From assembly GCA_965222645.1 (NCBI GenBank), contig OZ244968.1:1674001-1738000 (forward strand): 64,000 nucleotides of DNA, in the 5' to 3' direction. The notes under the pieces were generated by a model. The model saw only the letters and a list, made by a program, of their open reading frames with translations, was not told the origin of the DNA and ran no database searches. Below are positions 1 through 8,884 of this stretch, piece by piece (the stretch's first letter is position 1; each line of letters starts with the position of its first letter). Position numbers and translations under genes: made by a program. This DNA is from JABDMH01 sp965222645 (GTDB taxonomy: Bacteria; Bacteroidota; Bacteroidia; Chitinophagales; Saprospiraceae).

Positions 1-160
1 GTCCCATCCAACCATGCCAATCGCTGCGACAAATCCCGGTTGCTCTAACTCTTACAAGGACAGAATCTGAAAGTACTTCTGGCACAGGAACATCAGCAAG
101 CGTTGGACGTTTTTGAAATTCATCGTACAATACCGCCCTCATCGTTATGGGTACAGCCAT
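1..160 (-). CDS. Zinc-dependent alcohol dehydrogenase, N-terminal fragment (cut by window edge)
   Basis: Reading the minus strand from the ATG at 160 gives 53 open codons to the window edge. The translation has the N-terminal GroES-like layout of zinc alcohol dehydrogenases: a VPxPEVLSDSVLVRVRATG beta segment followed by GICRSDWHGWMG, where the Cys is the usual first catalytic zinc ligand and SDWHGW is typical of the family. A second ATG at 142 (MRAVLYDEF) is equally possible; the upstream one has a weak purine-rich AGAGAG about 8 bp before it. It is divergent from the lipoprotein gene at 222. Substrate cannot be assigned from 53 residues. Confidence 0.8.
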   Translation of the reverse strand, partial: MAVPITMRAVLYDEFQKRPTLADVPVPEVLSDSVLVRVRATGICRSDWHGWMG

Positions 161-221
161 TAAATTCTCTCTTTTTTCGCAGAATTTTGATCAATTTTAG
201 TCTATTTGCCGTTTTAATCAT

Positions 222-596
222 ATGGGACGACTTGCATTTTTTGCAATCCTCTGTGTAGCAGTATTTTTCACTTCGTGTGAAAAATCGAACACTTTACGCA
301 CCCAGGTGAACTTCACCACACAGCACCACGAGAAGATTATACCCAATATTACGGTATTTGTAAAATATAATACCTCCGAATTTCCCGGATATGATCCACC
401 GGATATTTTCGATAATTCAGCAGTATCAGACGACCGTGGTAAAGTCTCATTTAGAGACATCCCACTTGGCCACCATTGGTTTGTTGGAGTTGGATTTGAT
501 GAAGAGATCCAAGAGCAGGTAATCGGAAATATGGACTATCAATTTGATCTAAGGCATCTGCGACTAGATACCATCCTGTACGTAGGTGAAGAATGA
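222..596 (+). CDS. Small lipoprotein of unknown function
   Basis: A 124-residue protein with an N-terminal hydrophobic segment (residues 4-18) ending in a lipobox-like FTSC (Cys19), so probably a lipid-anchored envelope protein. The rest is soluble. Residues 25-75 include an FTTQHHEKIIPNITVFVKY strand region and a GKVSFRDIPLGHHWFVG segment, which look like a small beta-sandwich of the carboxypeptidase-regulatory type seen in many Bacteroidota lipoproteins (inference from pattern only). It stands alone, followed by a repeat array. I recognise no named family. Confidence 0.7.
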   Translation: MGRLAFFAILCVAVFFTSCEKSNTLRTQVNFTTQHHEKIIPNITVFVKYNTSEFPGYDPPDIFDNSAVSDDRGKVSFRDIPLGHHWFVGVGFDEEIQEQVIGNMDYQFDLRHLRLDTILYVGEE

Positions 597-630
597 TTTG
601 CAATTAGCTGCTCGCAACTGTCAGTGCTTT

Positions 631-1025
631 ACTCACCCCCACCCTACAGGGGAATCCTCCCTCCGAACAGGTCGGCGAATGTAAATTCGGCTTTGTCTGG
701 GATGCAGTGGGCGAGTACAGGTCGGCGAATGTAAATTCGCCTTTGTCCAAGATTTCTTGACAGATCTCATGATTATCCGTCATTGCTATACTCGTCCCAA
801 CCCTGATGGGGAGTCCTCCCTCCGAACAGGTCAACGAATGTAAGGACAGTCGGCGAATGTAAATTCGCCTTTGTCTGGGATTTCTTGACAGATCTTACTA
901 ATTATTATCCAGTCTTGATTCGTCATTGCTCTACTCGCCCCACCCCTGATGGGGAGTCCTCCCTCCGAACAGGTCTGCGAATGTAAGGACAGTCGGCGAA
1001 TGTAAATTCGCCTTTGTCTGGGACT
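631..1025 (+). repeat. Tandem intergenic hairpin-repeat array
   Basis: The 516-bp gap between 596 and 1113 is mostly repeats. The palindrome GGCGAAT-GTAA-ATTCGCC occurs perfectly at 724-741, 852-869 and 995-1012 and imperfectly at 674-691. Each is preceded or followed by shared blocks: CCCTGATGGGGAGTCC, then CTCCCTCCGAACAGGTC, TTTGTCTGGGATTTCTTGACAGATCT and CGTCATTGCTCTACTCG. The hairpin spacing (128 and 143 bp) shows a tandem unit with small indels. A related single copy in reverse orientation lies at 43069-43134, and a similar stem with another loop lies at 12728-12745, so this is a dispersed family. The block at 970-995 (tgcgaatgtaaggacag) is a decayed half copy. Confidence 0.85.
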
Positions 1026-1112
1026 GCCTACAGGTTTCAGCTGGTTATCTGCTCTACATTCGTTAATGATCTATTTTTTCTGTCGTTTAAATTCGCCAAT
1101 CGTCCTTTTACA

Positions 1113-1553
1113 TTAATGCGTGCTGTCGGCCACAATTTTCCAATGACCTGATCTTTTCTGTATTACAAGAAGAAAATTTCCCTCCAGATTTTCGAGATTT
1201 ATTCTCTCGAGATGATATTTCCCAATCAAAGTGTAAACTTTTCTGCTCCTTCGCATGAGCGATATAACATCAAATGTAAGATGTCCCATTGCTTCCGGGG
1301 ATGGATATCGCCTTTTGTAGTTTTGCAGGGTGGGGACGTATCCTTCCGTCAACCCCGATGCACCCAAAAACTGTAGATTTTCACTATTCCAATACGTTTG
1401 CATGAAGAGGTCAATATCTCCACTATTCCATGCATCAGCTTGACGGTCCAATAGTCTCAAGATCTCTTTTTCTGTACTACTATACGTTTGGGAAAATAGG
1501 ACGACGGAATAAAAAGTGGTGAGACAAATCAGGAAAAATCGAAGAGCACTCAA
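1113..1553 (-). CDS. Exported SnoaL/DUF4440-like (NTF2-fold) protein
   Basis: 146 residues. A hydrophobic signal peptide (residues 4-22, ending LFSQ) precedes an NTF2-like domain: EILRLLDRQADAWNSGDIDLFMQTYW is the usual first helix of SnoaL/DUF4440 proteins, followed by a region with SGLTEGY and a C-terminal strand pair ending GHWKIVADSTH, typical of the family's final strands. Such proteins bind small molecules or act as isomerases, often with unknown substrate. The start is a TTG that overlaps the stop of the upstream T9SS gene by 4 bp (TTGA), implying translational coupling and one operon. Confidence 0.8.
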   Translation of the reverse strand: MSALRFFLICLTTFYSVVLFSQTYSSTEKEILRLLDRQADAWNSGDIDLFMQTYWNSENLQFLGASGLTEGYVPTLQNYKRRYPSPEAMGHLTFDVISLMRRSRKVYTLIGKYHLERINLENLEGNFLLVIQKRSGHWKIVADSTH

Positions 1554-2623
1554 GTCTTTATAAATTTAATGGCTCTTGTCATATCACCGGATCGAATCAC
1601 AATAAAGTAGTGAGCCGGGGGTAAGGCAGAAATATTTAGAAAATGTGTTTGGGGATTAAACGAATGTTGTATAGCAATACCATCCAGGTTCAGGATTTCG
1701 ATCTCGGCATCGCCGGGAAGTTTCGAAATAAAAATGATTTCGCTTGCAGGATTAGGGTATGCGGTGATGTCATTAAAATCTCCGTACTCCACGAGTTCAA
1801 TTTGGGAAAACGTTGCAAAACCATCTTCTCTAAATATTTTTAATCGGTAATAGTTTTTACTAAGTGGATACAAATCTTTATAAAAATATGCTGTGAGGTC
1901 ATCGGAATGAAAGGCAGGTAATGTAGCAATGGCATCAAAATATAACCCATTTCGAGAACGCTGGACCTCCATTTTACCTCTAAATAAATCACCTGAGACA
2001 ACCCACTCAAGTTCTACTCCCTTATCCTTTGGTTCGGCATCAAACTCGACGAAGGATAAAGGCAAGAGCGAGTTTTGACTTGAAGTGTATCTAGTACCAC
2101 TGGATGTTTCTAAACTATGTAGTTGCATACTTCCCCATTGATCATTTAAATATAGAGGGATGCTGCAATCTGTCTTAATGGACACATATTGTATCCGCTG
2201 ATTAAAACCGGGGTCAGAAAAGATATGAATATTCGTGTTGGATGGGATAGTTTCGGTGTTTGTATCCTCTACCGTGAAAAAGAATGTCGAGCCCAAATTA
2301 ACCTTCGTCTTCTTCCAAACAGCGTTGGCATCTCGAAAATCATCACTAGAGGAAATAACTACGTAGACCTCCTCAGCCAGCAACTGGGGGATTTCATCTT
2401 TACATTCGCTTGTTGGATCTTCATTGAATTGTACCGAACAATCGTCACCTGAATATAGAAATTCAAGTGCTACTGGGGGGTCATTTTGATCACAGCAATT
2501 GGATGTCCACTCTGCCAGATCAAAAAATTGGGTCCTTTTTGCGACAGCTTCTCCTATTCCCATATTAAATGAGATAGTTATGCTCAATGCAACGCAAAAA
2601 GCTTTGAGGGTCTTCGTAAACAT
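1550..2623 (-). CDS. Secreted protein with T9SS type A sorting domain
   Basis: 357 residues from the ATG at 2623 (an in-frame GTG at 2647 would add 8 residues). A signal peptide covers about residues 3-27 (FCVALSITISFNMGIGEAVA). The N-terminal half is Cys-rich (NCCDQNDPP, DDCSVQF, SECKDE) and unrecognised. The segment FVEFDAEPKDKGVELEWVVSG is the strand pattern seen just before many Bacteroidota sorting domains. The last ~72 residues begin ITAYPNPASEIIFIS and end in strand-forming residues, the T9SS type A signal, so it should be exported through the outer membrane and anchored or released. Operon with the downstream SnoaL-like gene (4-bp overlap). Confidence 0.85.
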   Translation of the reverse strand: MFTKTLKAFCVALSITISFNMGIGEAVAKRTQFFDLAEWTSNCCDQNDPPVALEFLYSGDDCSVQFNEDPTSECKDEIPQLLAEEVYVVISSSDDFRDANAVWKKTKVNLGSTFFFTVEDTNTETIPSNTNIHIFSDPGFNQRIQYVSIKTDCSIPLYLNDQWGSMQLHSLETSSGTRYTSSQNSLLPLSFVEFDAEPKDKGVELEWVVSGDLFRGKMEVQRSRNGLYFDAIATLPAFHSDDLTAYFYKDLYPLSKNYYRLKIFREDGFATFSQIELVEYGDFNDITAYPNPASEIIFISKLPGDAEIEILNLDGIAIQHSFNPQTHFLNISALPPAHYFIVIRSGDMTRAIKFIKT

Positions 2624-2678
2624 TTGTTGATCAGGATTTGTGTGCACTGCAATTTACTAACGAGAGTCGGTGTATCAA

Positions 2679-2693
2679 AAGACAAATTGTCTT
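2679..2693. promoter_or_regulatory. 15-bp palindrome between divergent genes
   Basis: AAGACAA-A-TTGTCTT is a perfect palindrome with a one-base centre in the 270-bp divergent gap between the T9SS gene (minus) and citramalate synthase (plus). It is the right size for a dimeric regulator site, but no regulator gene is adjacent. The rest of the gap is AT-rich with no clear promoter box. Confidence 0.35.
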
Positions 2694-2893
2694 ATTTCAA
2701 ATATTTTTTTATGCCATATATAAGATCATATTAAGAAAATTTGGCTCTCAAAATCATAAAGAATTGATGGTCTGTAGCACTATATATATTAGCTGATTTA
2801 ATATATTGATTTTGTCGATGTATTCCATAAGAATCGATGAATACTTATTTATTTCTAAATTCGCTTTCTCTAAGCTAACAGGGCAAGAATCTA

Positions 2894-4492
2894 ATGAAAG
2901 GAGATCAGACAATTCTTATCTATGACACCACCCTGAGAGATGGAACACAAGGAGAAGGTGTATCATTTTCTGCTGATGACAAGCTGTTGCTGGCTCAAAA
3001 GATCGACAAATTTGGCCTTGATTACATTGAAGGAGGTTGGCCGGGCTCCAATCCCAGAGACATGGATTTTTTTGACCGCATGAAGGACATTGAACTACAA
3101 TTCTCCAAACTGGCAGCCTTCGGATCAACACGTCGCACAAACCATCATGTAGAGGAAGATCCTCAGATCGAACAGTTGCTCATGGCTCAAACCCCTGTGG
3201 TGACAATTTTTGGCAAATCGTGGCCCTTGCATGTTACTGAGGTATTAAAAACAAGTCTCGATGAGAATTTAAAAATGATCATGGAGTCGATTGCATACCT
3301 CAAAGCACAAAACAAAGAAGTCGTTTATGACGCCGAGCATTTCTTTGACGGATATTTAGCTGACTCGCACTACGCCTTGGCAACTTTGAATGCTGCAGTA
3401 GAGGGGGGTGCAGATTACCTGGTCCTTTGCGATACAAATGGTGGATCTCAGGTGAGTCAATTTTCGGAAATCGTAAAGGATGTGATGGGTCGACATAAGG
3501 GACAATCAATTGGTGTACACTGTCACAATGATTGTGGCCTGGGTGTAGCACTATCTATTGCCGGTGTCAATCATGGAGCAACAATGATCCAAGGGACAAT
3601 GAACGGATATGGCGAGCGAATAGGAAACGCCAACCTGACTACTATTCTGGGAAACTTGCATTTTAAGCTAAGATACCCGTTAAATTGCGCTGCCCAACTG
3701 GAACACCTTCGCGATTTTTCACTTGAAGTAGACCGGCTCGCAAATATCGCACCTAACAAAAAAGCACCATTTATTGGTGAAAGTGCATTTGCCCACAAGG
3801 GGGGTGTCCATGCAAATGCGGCACAAAAAGTAGCCCGGAGCTATGAGCATATGCTGCCTGAACTAGTGGGTAATAAGCAACGCATTTTAATGTCAGATAT
3901 GTCGGGAGGCAGCAGTGTGGCAATGAAAGCAAAAGAACTAGGTATTGACCTTGATGAAAAGTCACCTTCCATACGCACTTTCTTAAGTAAGATAAAGCGA
4001 CTCGAAAATGAAGGTTATGAGTTTGAAAGTGCCGATGCCTCATTTGTTGTACTTCTATACCAGCATTTTCATGACCTGACCGATGATTTTGAAATGGTGA
4101 GTTATCGCACGATTTCAGAAATGGTGCGTGATTCTGACACAAATATTAGTGAGGCTGTTGTCAAGCTGAAGGTGGATGAAAATCCGGAGATAAAAATGAC
4201 GATCTCCGAATCATCAGGACCTGTCGGAGCTCTGGATCATGCCATGAGAGAAGCCTTTGCACATCATTTTCCCTCGTTAAAATGTGTAAAACTCGTAGAC
4301 TATAAGGTACGGATTCTTCAAACAGGTCAGGGCACCGAATCGATTGTACAAGTCCTCATGAAATCCAGTGACGGTCGAAATTCCTGGTGGACATGTGGTG
4401 CACATAGCAGTATTATAGATGCCAGCTATCAGGCATTATGTGATTCTTTTCGATACAAGTTGATTAAGGATGCTCAGCAAGCTGAAGCCTGA
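2894..4492 (+). CDS. cimA: (R)-citramalate synthase
   Basis: 532 residues, the usual length for the CimA branch of the HMGL/LeuA family. It condenses pyruvate with acetyl-CoA to citramalate, feeding 2-oxobutanoate for isoleucine synthesis in the cytoplasm. Evidence: the catalytic N-terminal motif DTTLRDGTQGEG (residues 11-22), the CimA-type block YIEGGWPGSNPRD (44-56), DAEHFFDGY (146-154), and the metal-binding HCHND (209-213). The C-terminal third (about 390-530) is the LeuA-type regulatory/dimer domain, suggesting feedback control by an amino acid. It is monocistronic, convergent with the beta-helix gene that follows. No other isoleucine genes lie in the window. Confidence 0.93.
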   Translation: MKGDQTILIYDTTLRDGTQGEGVSFSADDKLLLAQKIDKFGLDYIEGGWPGSNPRDMDFFDRMKDIELQFSKLAAFGSTRRTNHHVEEDPQIEQLLMAQTPVVTIFGKSWPLHVTEVLKTSLDENLKMIMESIAYLKAQNKEVVYDAEHFFDGYLADSHYALATLNAAVEGGADYLVLCDTNGGSQVSQFSEIVKDVMGRHKGQSIGVHCHNDCGLGVALSIAGVNHGATMIQGTMNGYGERIGNANLTTILGNLHFKLRYPLNCAAQLEHLRDFSLEVDRLANIAPNKKAPFIGESAFAHKGGVHANAAQKVARSYEHMLPELVGNKQRILMSDMSGGSSVAMKAKELGIDLDEKSPSIRTFLSKIKRLENEGYEFESADASFVVLLYQHFHDLTDDFEMVSYRTISEMVRDSDTNISEAVVKLKVDENPEIKMTISESSGPVGALDHAMREAFAHHFPSLKCVKLVDYKVRILQTGQGTESIVQVLMKSSDGRNSWWTCGAHSSIIDASYQALCDSFRYKLIKDAQQAEA

Positions 4493-4503
4493 TACCGGAC
4501 ATG

Positions 4504-6240
4504 CTACTGATCTGATAGGACGGTGAATAAAATCCCTTCTATTACTTCGAGACGCCCACCTTCCACCACACATAGTATATTTATTGCTGTGTTCTCCTGC
4601 ACTAAAGGATAATAGTTTCCATTGACACTAGCAGGAATCAAAACAGCATCGGTGTCACCTGGAATTTTCTGTTGAGACCAATTTTCCGGATCATCCCAGT
4701 TTGTATTTTCTCCACAACCAGTCCAGACATTCCAAGAAAAATAATTTACTTCACAAATATCAGGACACATGGTTACTGTACCTCCGTCCAGAAAGCGGTC
4801 CCGGGCAGGAATTGAATTCTCATTTAAATCATTTGGTGTACCGATCACAGGCAACATCTGATCTGTGAAATGTGGAGTTTCAAAATAAAAATAAGTATCA
4901 TCAGTTAGGTCGCCAGTCCCGGAAGGGATAATTGTCCCATTATCATTATTTCCATATTCAAAATGACCTGCACCCATCAATGTATAATTCCCAAGACCCA
5001 ATCCGGAACCAGTGATTTCATTTCCCAAAAAATTCTGATTGGGTGAATTGTTGGCAGACATAATAATTCCATAGAGTTCTGCTCGATTCCTAAAAAAAGT
5101 ATTATAAGGACCGTTGGCGTCATGGGAATTGTCAATGACAATATTTTGAACAATATTGTGTTCAAAGAGATTAAAAAAAGGATAATTACCATGGCAGACT
5201 AAATCACCTGCACTATTACTCGGGAATAGACTCCAAAAGGGATCCGTCGAAAAATTAAAGGAAATAACATTTCCATTTGCTCCGGATTGCAATAAAATTG
5301 AATGCCTTAAATGTTCGAAAACATTGTTCTCCACCTTGCAAAGACTGGCCGATCCATGTAGAACAACTCCGTAGGCCTTTCCTCCACCACCATAATTAAA
5401 TCCGTGGTGAAAATAAGAACCCGACACCGTAACGTGACTGCTTTGATCAATCACCACATGTCCAAAGTTGCAATTATTGCTCTCTACGCCACGAACCCAA
5501 CACTCGGTCGACCGACGGAAATATATGTTCTTTGATTGGGTCGACGTTTCATCAAGTCTGTTAATCTTCAAGCACTCAACACCCACACTGTGAATTGGAA
5601 GAATTTTGCGGAGCGCCGGAAATCGATCAATTGGAAAATCCGTGCGCAATTGCTGGTCCAAGAATAGAGTGTCATTGACGATCTCTCTTACCAGGACGAT
5701 CTGAGCTACTGAGAATAAAGCCCAACTATCATTAACAAGATCTGCATCATTTTTGTGTAGCCGGGCCAAATCTCCTACTTGCCAAAGTGAACCGTCATCT
5801 ACAACGACGATTGAATCGCCAACAAACGCAGACTCCACTAATGAATCGGGTTCACCAGACCAGGAGCCGATACAGGAAATCAAATCTCCGGAGCCACCCA
5901 GATCAAAATTAAGAACCGTTTGATCAGATCCCGCACCTTTGATCACCAGACTATCTTTCAAAACCAAAGTCTCGTCAAAAAAATAAATGCCCGGAGGAAA
6001 GTAAAGAACACCTGCACCCCCATCGAGTTGAGCAATTGCCTCATCAAAAGCGGAATTACTTGATGTGCTGCCAGTCTTATCCGCTCCCATGTCAAGCATG
6101 TTAATTTCGAAGATAGATTGCATGCATTCCTCGGCACCAGCTTTTGTCCATGTGGTAGCTCGAGAAGAAGGGAGAGTTTGTGTACAAAGAGATGAAGAAA
6201 GCAGCGATAATGGAATGCAGAGGAAGAGATTCAAACGCAC
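4504..6240 (-). CDS. Secreted parallel beta-helix protein (pectate-lyase-3 type)
   Basis: 578 residues from a GTG start. A signal peptide (residues 1-20, ending SSSLCTQ) is followed by the Pectate_lyase_3/GH28-related N-terminus: NMLDMGADKTGSTSSNSAF, GGAGVLYFPPGIYFF and LVIKGAGSDQTVL. The middle is a right-handed beta-helix with many short Asn-rich turns (VENNVFEHLRHSILLQSGANGNVISFN), typical of polysaccharide lyases, hydrolases or epimerases. Residues about 505-578 form a separate WTGCGENTNWDDPENWSQQ module seen as a repeat in Bacteroidota adhesins. No T9SS or other sorting domain follows, and the protein ends abruptly at VLSDQ, so a C-terminal truncation is possible. Substrate unknown. Confidence 0.85.
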   Translation of the reverse strand: MRLNLFLCIPLSLLSSSLCTQTLPSSRATTWTKAGAEECMQSIFEINMLDMGADKTGSTSSNSAFDEAIAQLDGGAGVLYFPPGIYFFDETLVLKDSLVIKGAGSDQTVLNFDLGGSGDLISCIGSWSGEPDSLVESAFVGDSIVVVDDGSLWQVGDLARLHKNDADLVNDSWALFSVAQIVLVREIVNDTLFLDQQLRTDFPIDRFPALRKILPIHSVGVECLKINRLDETSTQSKNIYFRRSTECWVRGVESNNCNFGHVVIDQSSHVTVSGSYFHHGFNYGGGGKAYGVVLHGSASLCKVENNVFEHLRHSILLQSGANGNVISFNFSTDPFWSLFPSNSAGDLVCHGNYPFFNLFEHNIVQNIVIDNSHDANGPYNTFFRNRAELYGIIMSANNSPNQNFLGNEITGSGLGLGNYTLMGAGHFEYGNNDNGTIIPSGTGDLTDDTYFYFETPHFTDQMLPVIGTPNDLNENSIPARDRFLDGGTVTMCPDICEVNYFSWNVWTGCGENTNWDDPENWSQQKIPGDTDAVLIPASVNGNYYPLVQENTAINILCVVEGGRLEVIEGILFTVLSDQ

Positions 6241-6388
6241 CTTTTACTAAATGTTTACAGGGTATGAAACGAAAATTCACTATCATTCTATATGTAGATT
6301 GCTTCGAGAATTAGAGAAAAGATACTATGGCGGAGTTTCTCTTTGCAACTTTTCGAGAAAATTCAAGTCCTTTAGATAAAGAGCTCGT

Positions 6389-8743
6389 ATGTTGTCTCAG
6401 TCTATCAAGATGGCTTGGCGTGTCATCAGAAAAAACAAGAGTACATTTTTTATCAATGTCCTGGGCCTTTCAACCGGTTTGGCTTGTGCTTTACTCATCC
6501 TGATGTGGATTTCGGATGAGCTAAAGATCGATAAATACCACGAAAAGGATGACCGGTTATTTTATGTGATGGAGCATCAAGAGTATGCGAACAACATAAT
6601 GACCACACTGTCGACACCAGGCGTTCTTGCAAGGACATTAAAGCAGGAAATCCCCGAGATTGAGTTTTCATCTACTTTAATGTGGCCGCAACAGTTGACG
6701 CTCACAGTAGAAGATCAAAATATAAAGGCCTCAGGTCGATATGTAGAGCCGGATTTCCTCCATTTATTTACCCATCCTCTTCTCAGAGGGCAGAAGGACA
6801 ATGTACTAAGGAATCCGGCATCAGTTGTAATTACCGAAACCCTGGCACAGAGACTTTTTGGCTCGATTGAAGATGCTTACGAAAAAACGATCAGAATAAA
6901 CCATGAAGATTTTTGTACCGTAACGGGCATCTTAGAAGACGTTCCCAAAAACTCTTCCCAGACTTTCGACTTATTACTTCCATACGAACCTTTTTTGCAA
7001 AAAAATGATTGGCTCTCCAGTTGGGGCAATAATGCACCTCCCACAGCGGTAGGCCTAAGGAAGGGAACAGATGTTAATTCGGTCAATAAAAAAATTGCAA
7101 ATATCGTAAAGGACCATAGTGAAGAAAGTAATGTCACGTTGTTTCTCAAACAGTTTTCGTCTCTGTATTTATATGGGAAATACATAAATGGCAAACTGGC
7201 AGGTGGACGAATTGAATATGTAAAACTTTTCGGGATCATAGCCGTCTTCCTGTTGCTGATCGCTTGTATAAATTTCATGAATCTTTCCACGGCTCACGGC
7301 ACAACCAGAGCAAAAGAGGTAGGCGTGAAAAAGACATTGGGTATGCCGAAAATATCACTTATTACCCAATATCTAAGTGAATCAGTGATAACGGCACTTT
7401 TTTCGCTTTTGATATCTTTTCTATGGATAATACTGCTTTTACCGAAATTCAATTCGCTTACTGAAAAGGAACTAGAGTTTCCACTTTCTGCATCCATCCT
7501 CATCGCCTTTTTCGGCATCGCAATTATTACCGGACTTGTAGCCGGCAGTTATCCCGCCCTTTATTTGTCCTCATTTAAACCAGTGGAAGTATTGCGAGGA
7601 AAACTAAGTGCGTCTTTGGGTGAGCTCTGGGCCAGAAAGGGGTTAGTAGTTTTTCAATTTACGATGTCTGTTATTTTAATATTGTCGGTGATTGTGGTAT
7701 ATCGACAGATTCAATTTGTACAATCCAAAAATCTCGGTTATGAAAAAGATCAGTTAATTAATTTTTCCCTGGACGGAAAACTGGAAGAAAACGGAGAGTT
7801 TTTTGCGGAAAGGTTACGAAAATTACCAGGCATTAAAAATGCCGGCACCATAGCACACGATTTAGTAGGGCGGCAAAACAATACGAGTGGATTGGAATGG
7901 GAAGGCAAAAATCCTGAGGATCGCATTCTGTTTGAAAATGTCAGGGTGGGTTATGATTTACTGGAAACGATAGGAGTTGAAATCTTGGAAGGGAGGACGT
8001 TCTCAAGGGAGTTTGGTCAGGACACAACAAGAATCATTTTCAACGAAACTGCGATCAATGTGATGAATATGAAGGATCCGGTTGGAAAAAGGATCCGGTT
8101 GTGGGATGAATATGATTTGGAAATTATTGGGGTCGTGAAGGATTTTCATTTTCAATCACTCCATGAGCCTGTAAAACCTCTTTTCTTTTGGCTTGCGCCG
8201 GAACAGACCTGGTATATGATGGTAAAACTTGAAGCAGGGCGGGAAGAAGAAGCTCTTAAAGACCTCGAAAGTCTCTATGCAGATCACAACCCCGGATTTC
8301 CTTTTGAATATCGATTTGTCGATGAGGAATATGCCGCACAGTACGCAGCTGAGCAGAGGGTTTCAAGGCTTTCGCGCTATTTTGCAGGGCTTGCTATTCT
8401 CATTTCTTGTCTGGGACTCTTTGGTCTGGCAGCATTTACCGGGGAAAGGCGAAAAAAGGAAATTGGAATTCGAAAAGTACTAGGAGCTTCAGTGGGTCAG
8501 ATAGTACTGCTGCTGACTCGGGATTTTACGCGACTGGTTATATTAGCTATTATTCTAGGGTTGCCGGTCGCCTATCTTCTTCTCAGAAATTGGCTCGAGC
8601 GGTTCGAATACCGTATCACGCTTCAGCCCGCATTTTTTGTAATCGCTGGGGCTTTGCTTCTTGTTATAGCCTGGATTACGGTAAGCAGTCAAGCTTGGAA
8701 ATCGGCGCTTGTGCATCCGGGAGAAAGCATGAAGGAGGAGTGA
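6389..8743 (+). CDS. ABC transporter permease, MacB/FtsX type
   Basis: 784 residues with the double layout of Bacteroidota MacB-like permeases. It has an N-terminal membrane helix (about 20-42) after MAWRVIRKNKSTFF, a large periplasmic MacB_PCD domain, an FtsX block of three helices (about 280-400, including KEVGVKKTLGM), a helix near 430 (VFQFTMSVILILSVIVVY), a second periplasmic domain, and a final FtsX block (about 675-780) with the coupling-helix motif KEIGIRKVLGAS. Such permeases act with a LolD/MacB-like ATPase in efflux, lipoprotein export or mechanotransmission. No ATPase gene is adjacent, so the partner is encoded elsewhere. Confidence 0.92.
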   Translation: MLSQSIKMAWRVIRKNKSTFFINVLGLSTGLACALLILMWISDELKIDKYHEKDDRLFYVMEHQEYANNIMTTLSTPGVLARTLKQEIPEIEFSSTLMWPQQLTLTVEDQNIKASGRYVEPDFLHLFTHPLLRGQKDNVLRNPASVVITETLAQRLFGSIEDAYEKTIRINHEDFCTVTGILEDVPKNSSQTFDLLLPYEPFLQKNDWLSSWGNNAPPTAVGLRKGTDVNSVNKKIANIVKDHSEESNVTLFLKQFSSLYLYGKYINGKLAGGRIEYVKLFGIIAVFLLLIACINFMNLSTAHGTTRAKEVGVKKTLGMPKISLITQYLSESVITALFSLLISFLWIILLLPKFNSLTEKELEFPLSASILIAFFGIAIITGLVAGSYPALYLSSFKPVEVLRGKLSASLGELWARKGLVVFQFTMSVILILSVIVVYRQIQFVQSKNLGYEKDQLINFSLDGKLEENGEFFAERLRKLPGIKNAGTIAHDLVGRQNNTSGLEWEGKNPEDRILFENVRVGYDLLETIGVEILEGRTFSREFGQDTTRIIFNETAINVMNMKDPVGKRIRLWDEYDLEIIGVVKDFHFQSLHEPVKPLFFWLAPEQTWYMMVKLEAGREEEALKDLESLYADHNPGFPFEYRFVDEEYAAQYAAEQRVSRLSRYFAGLAILISCLGLFGLAAFTGERRKKEIGIRKVLGASVGQIVLLLTRDFTRLVILAIILGLPVAYLLLRNWLERFEYRITLQPAFFVIAGALLLVIAWITVSSQAWKSALVHPGESMKEE

Positions 8744-8770
8744 CTGTCAGGTTAGTAGATTTACGATTAT

Positions 8771-8824
8771 GTGTCAACAACAATTGATGATTGGCGAGCA
8801 TCTGTCAAATCCAAACAAAATGCA
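8771..8824 (+). pseudogene. Decayed 3' tail of a zinc-ribbon gene
   Basis: This 54-bp stretch matches the 3' end of the intact gene at 10116-10496. AACAACAATTGATGATTG is identical (8776-8793 versus 10456-10473), and the following CATCTG..AAATCCAAA.AAAAT.CAT also matches with small indels that break the frame. Together with the intact copy it brackets the tandem repeat array, as a direct repeat about 1.7 kb apart. Confidence 0.65.
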
Positions 8825-8884
8825 TCAGTCTAAATAATTCTAGTATTCGGGCAAACTCCGGCAGTTGTAGCAATTGTTGGCACT

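Noticed and set aside
604..834. 76-codon minus-strand frame in the hairpin array
   Set aside because: It only reads through the tandem repeat; repeated CSEGGxPxRVG words are translation of repeat units.
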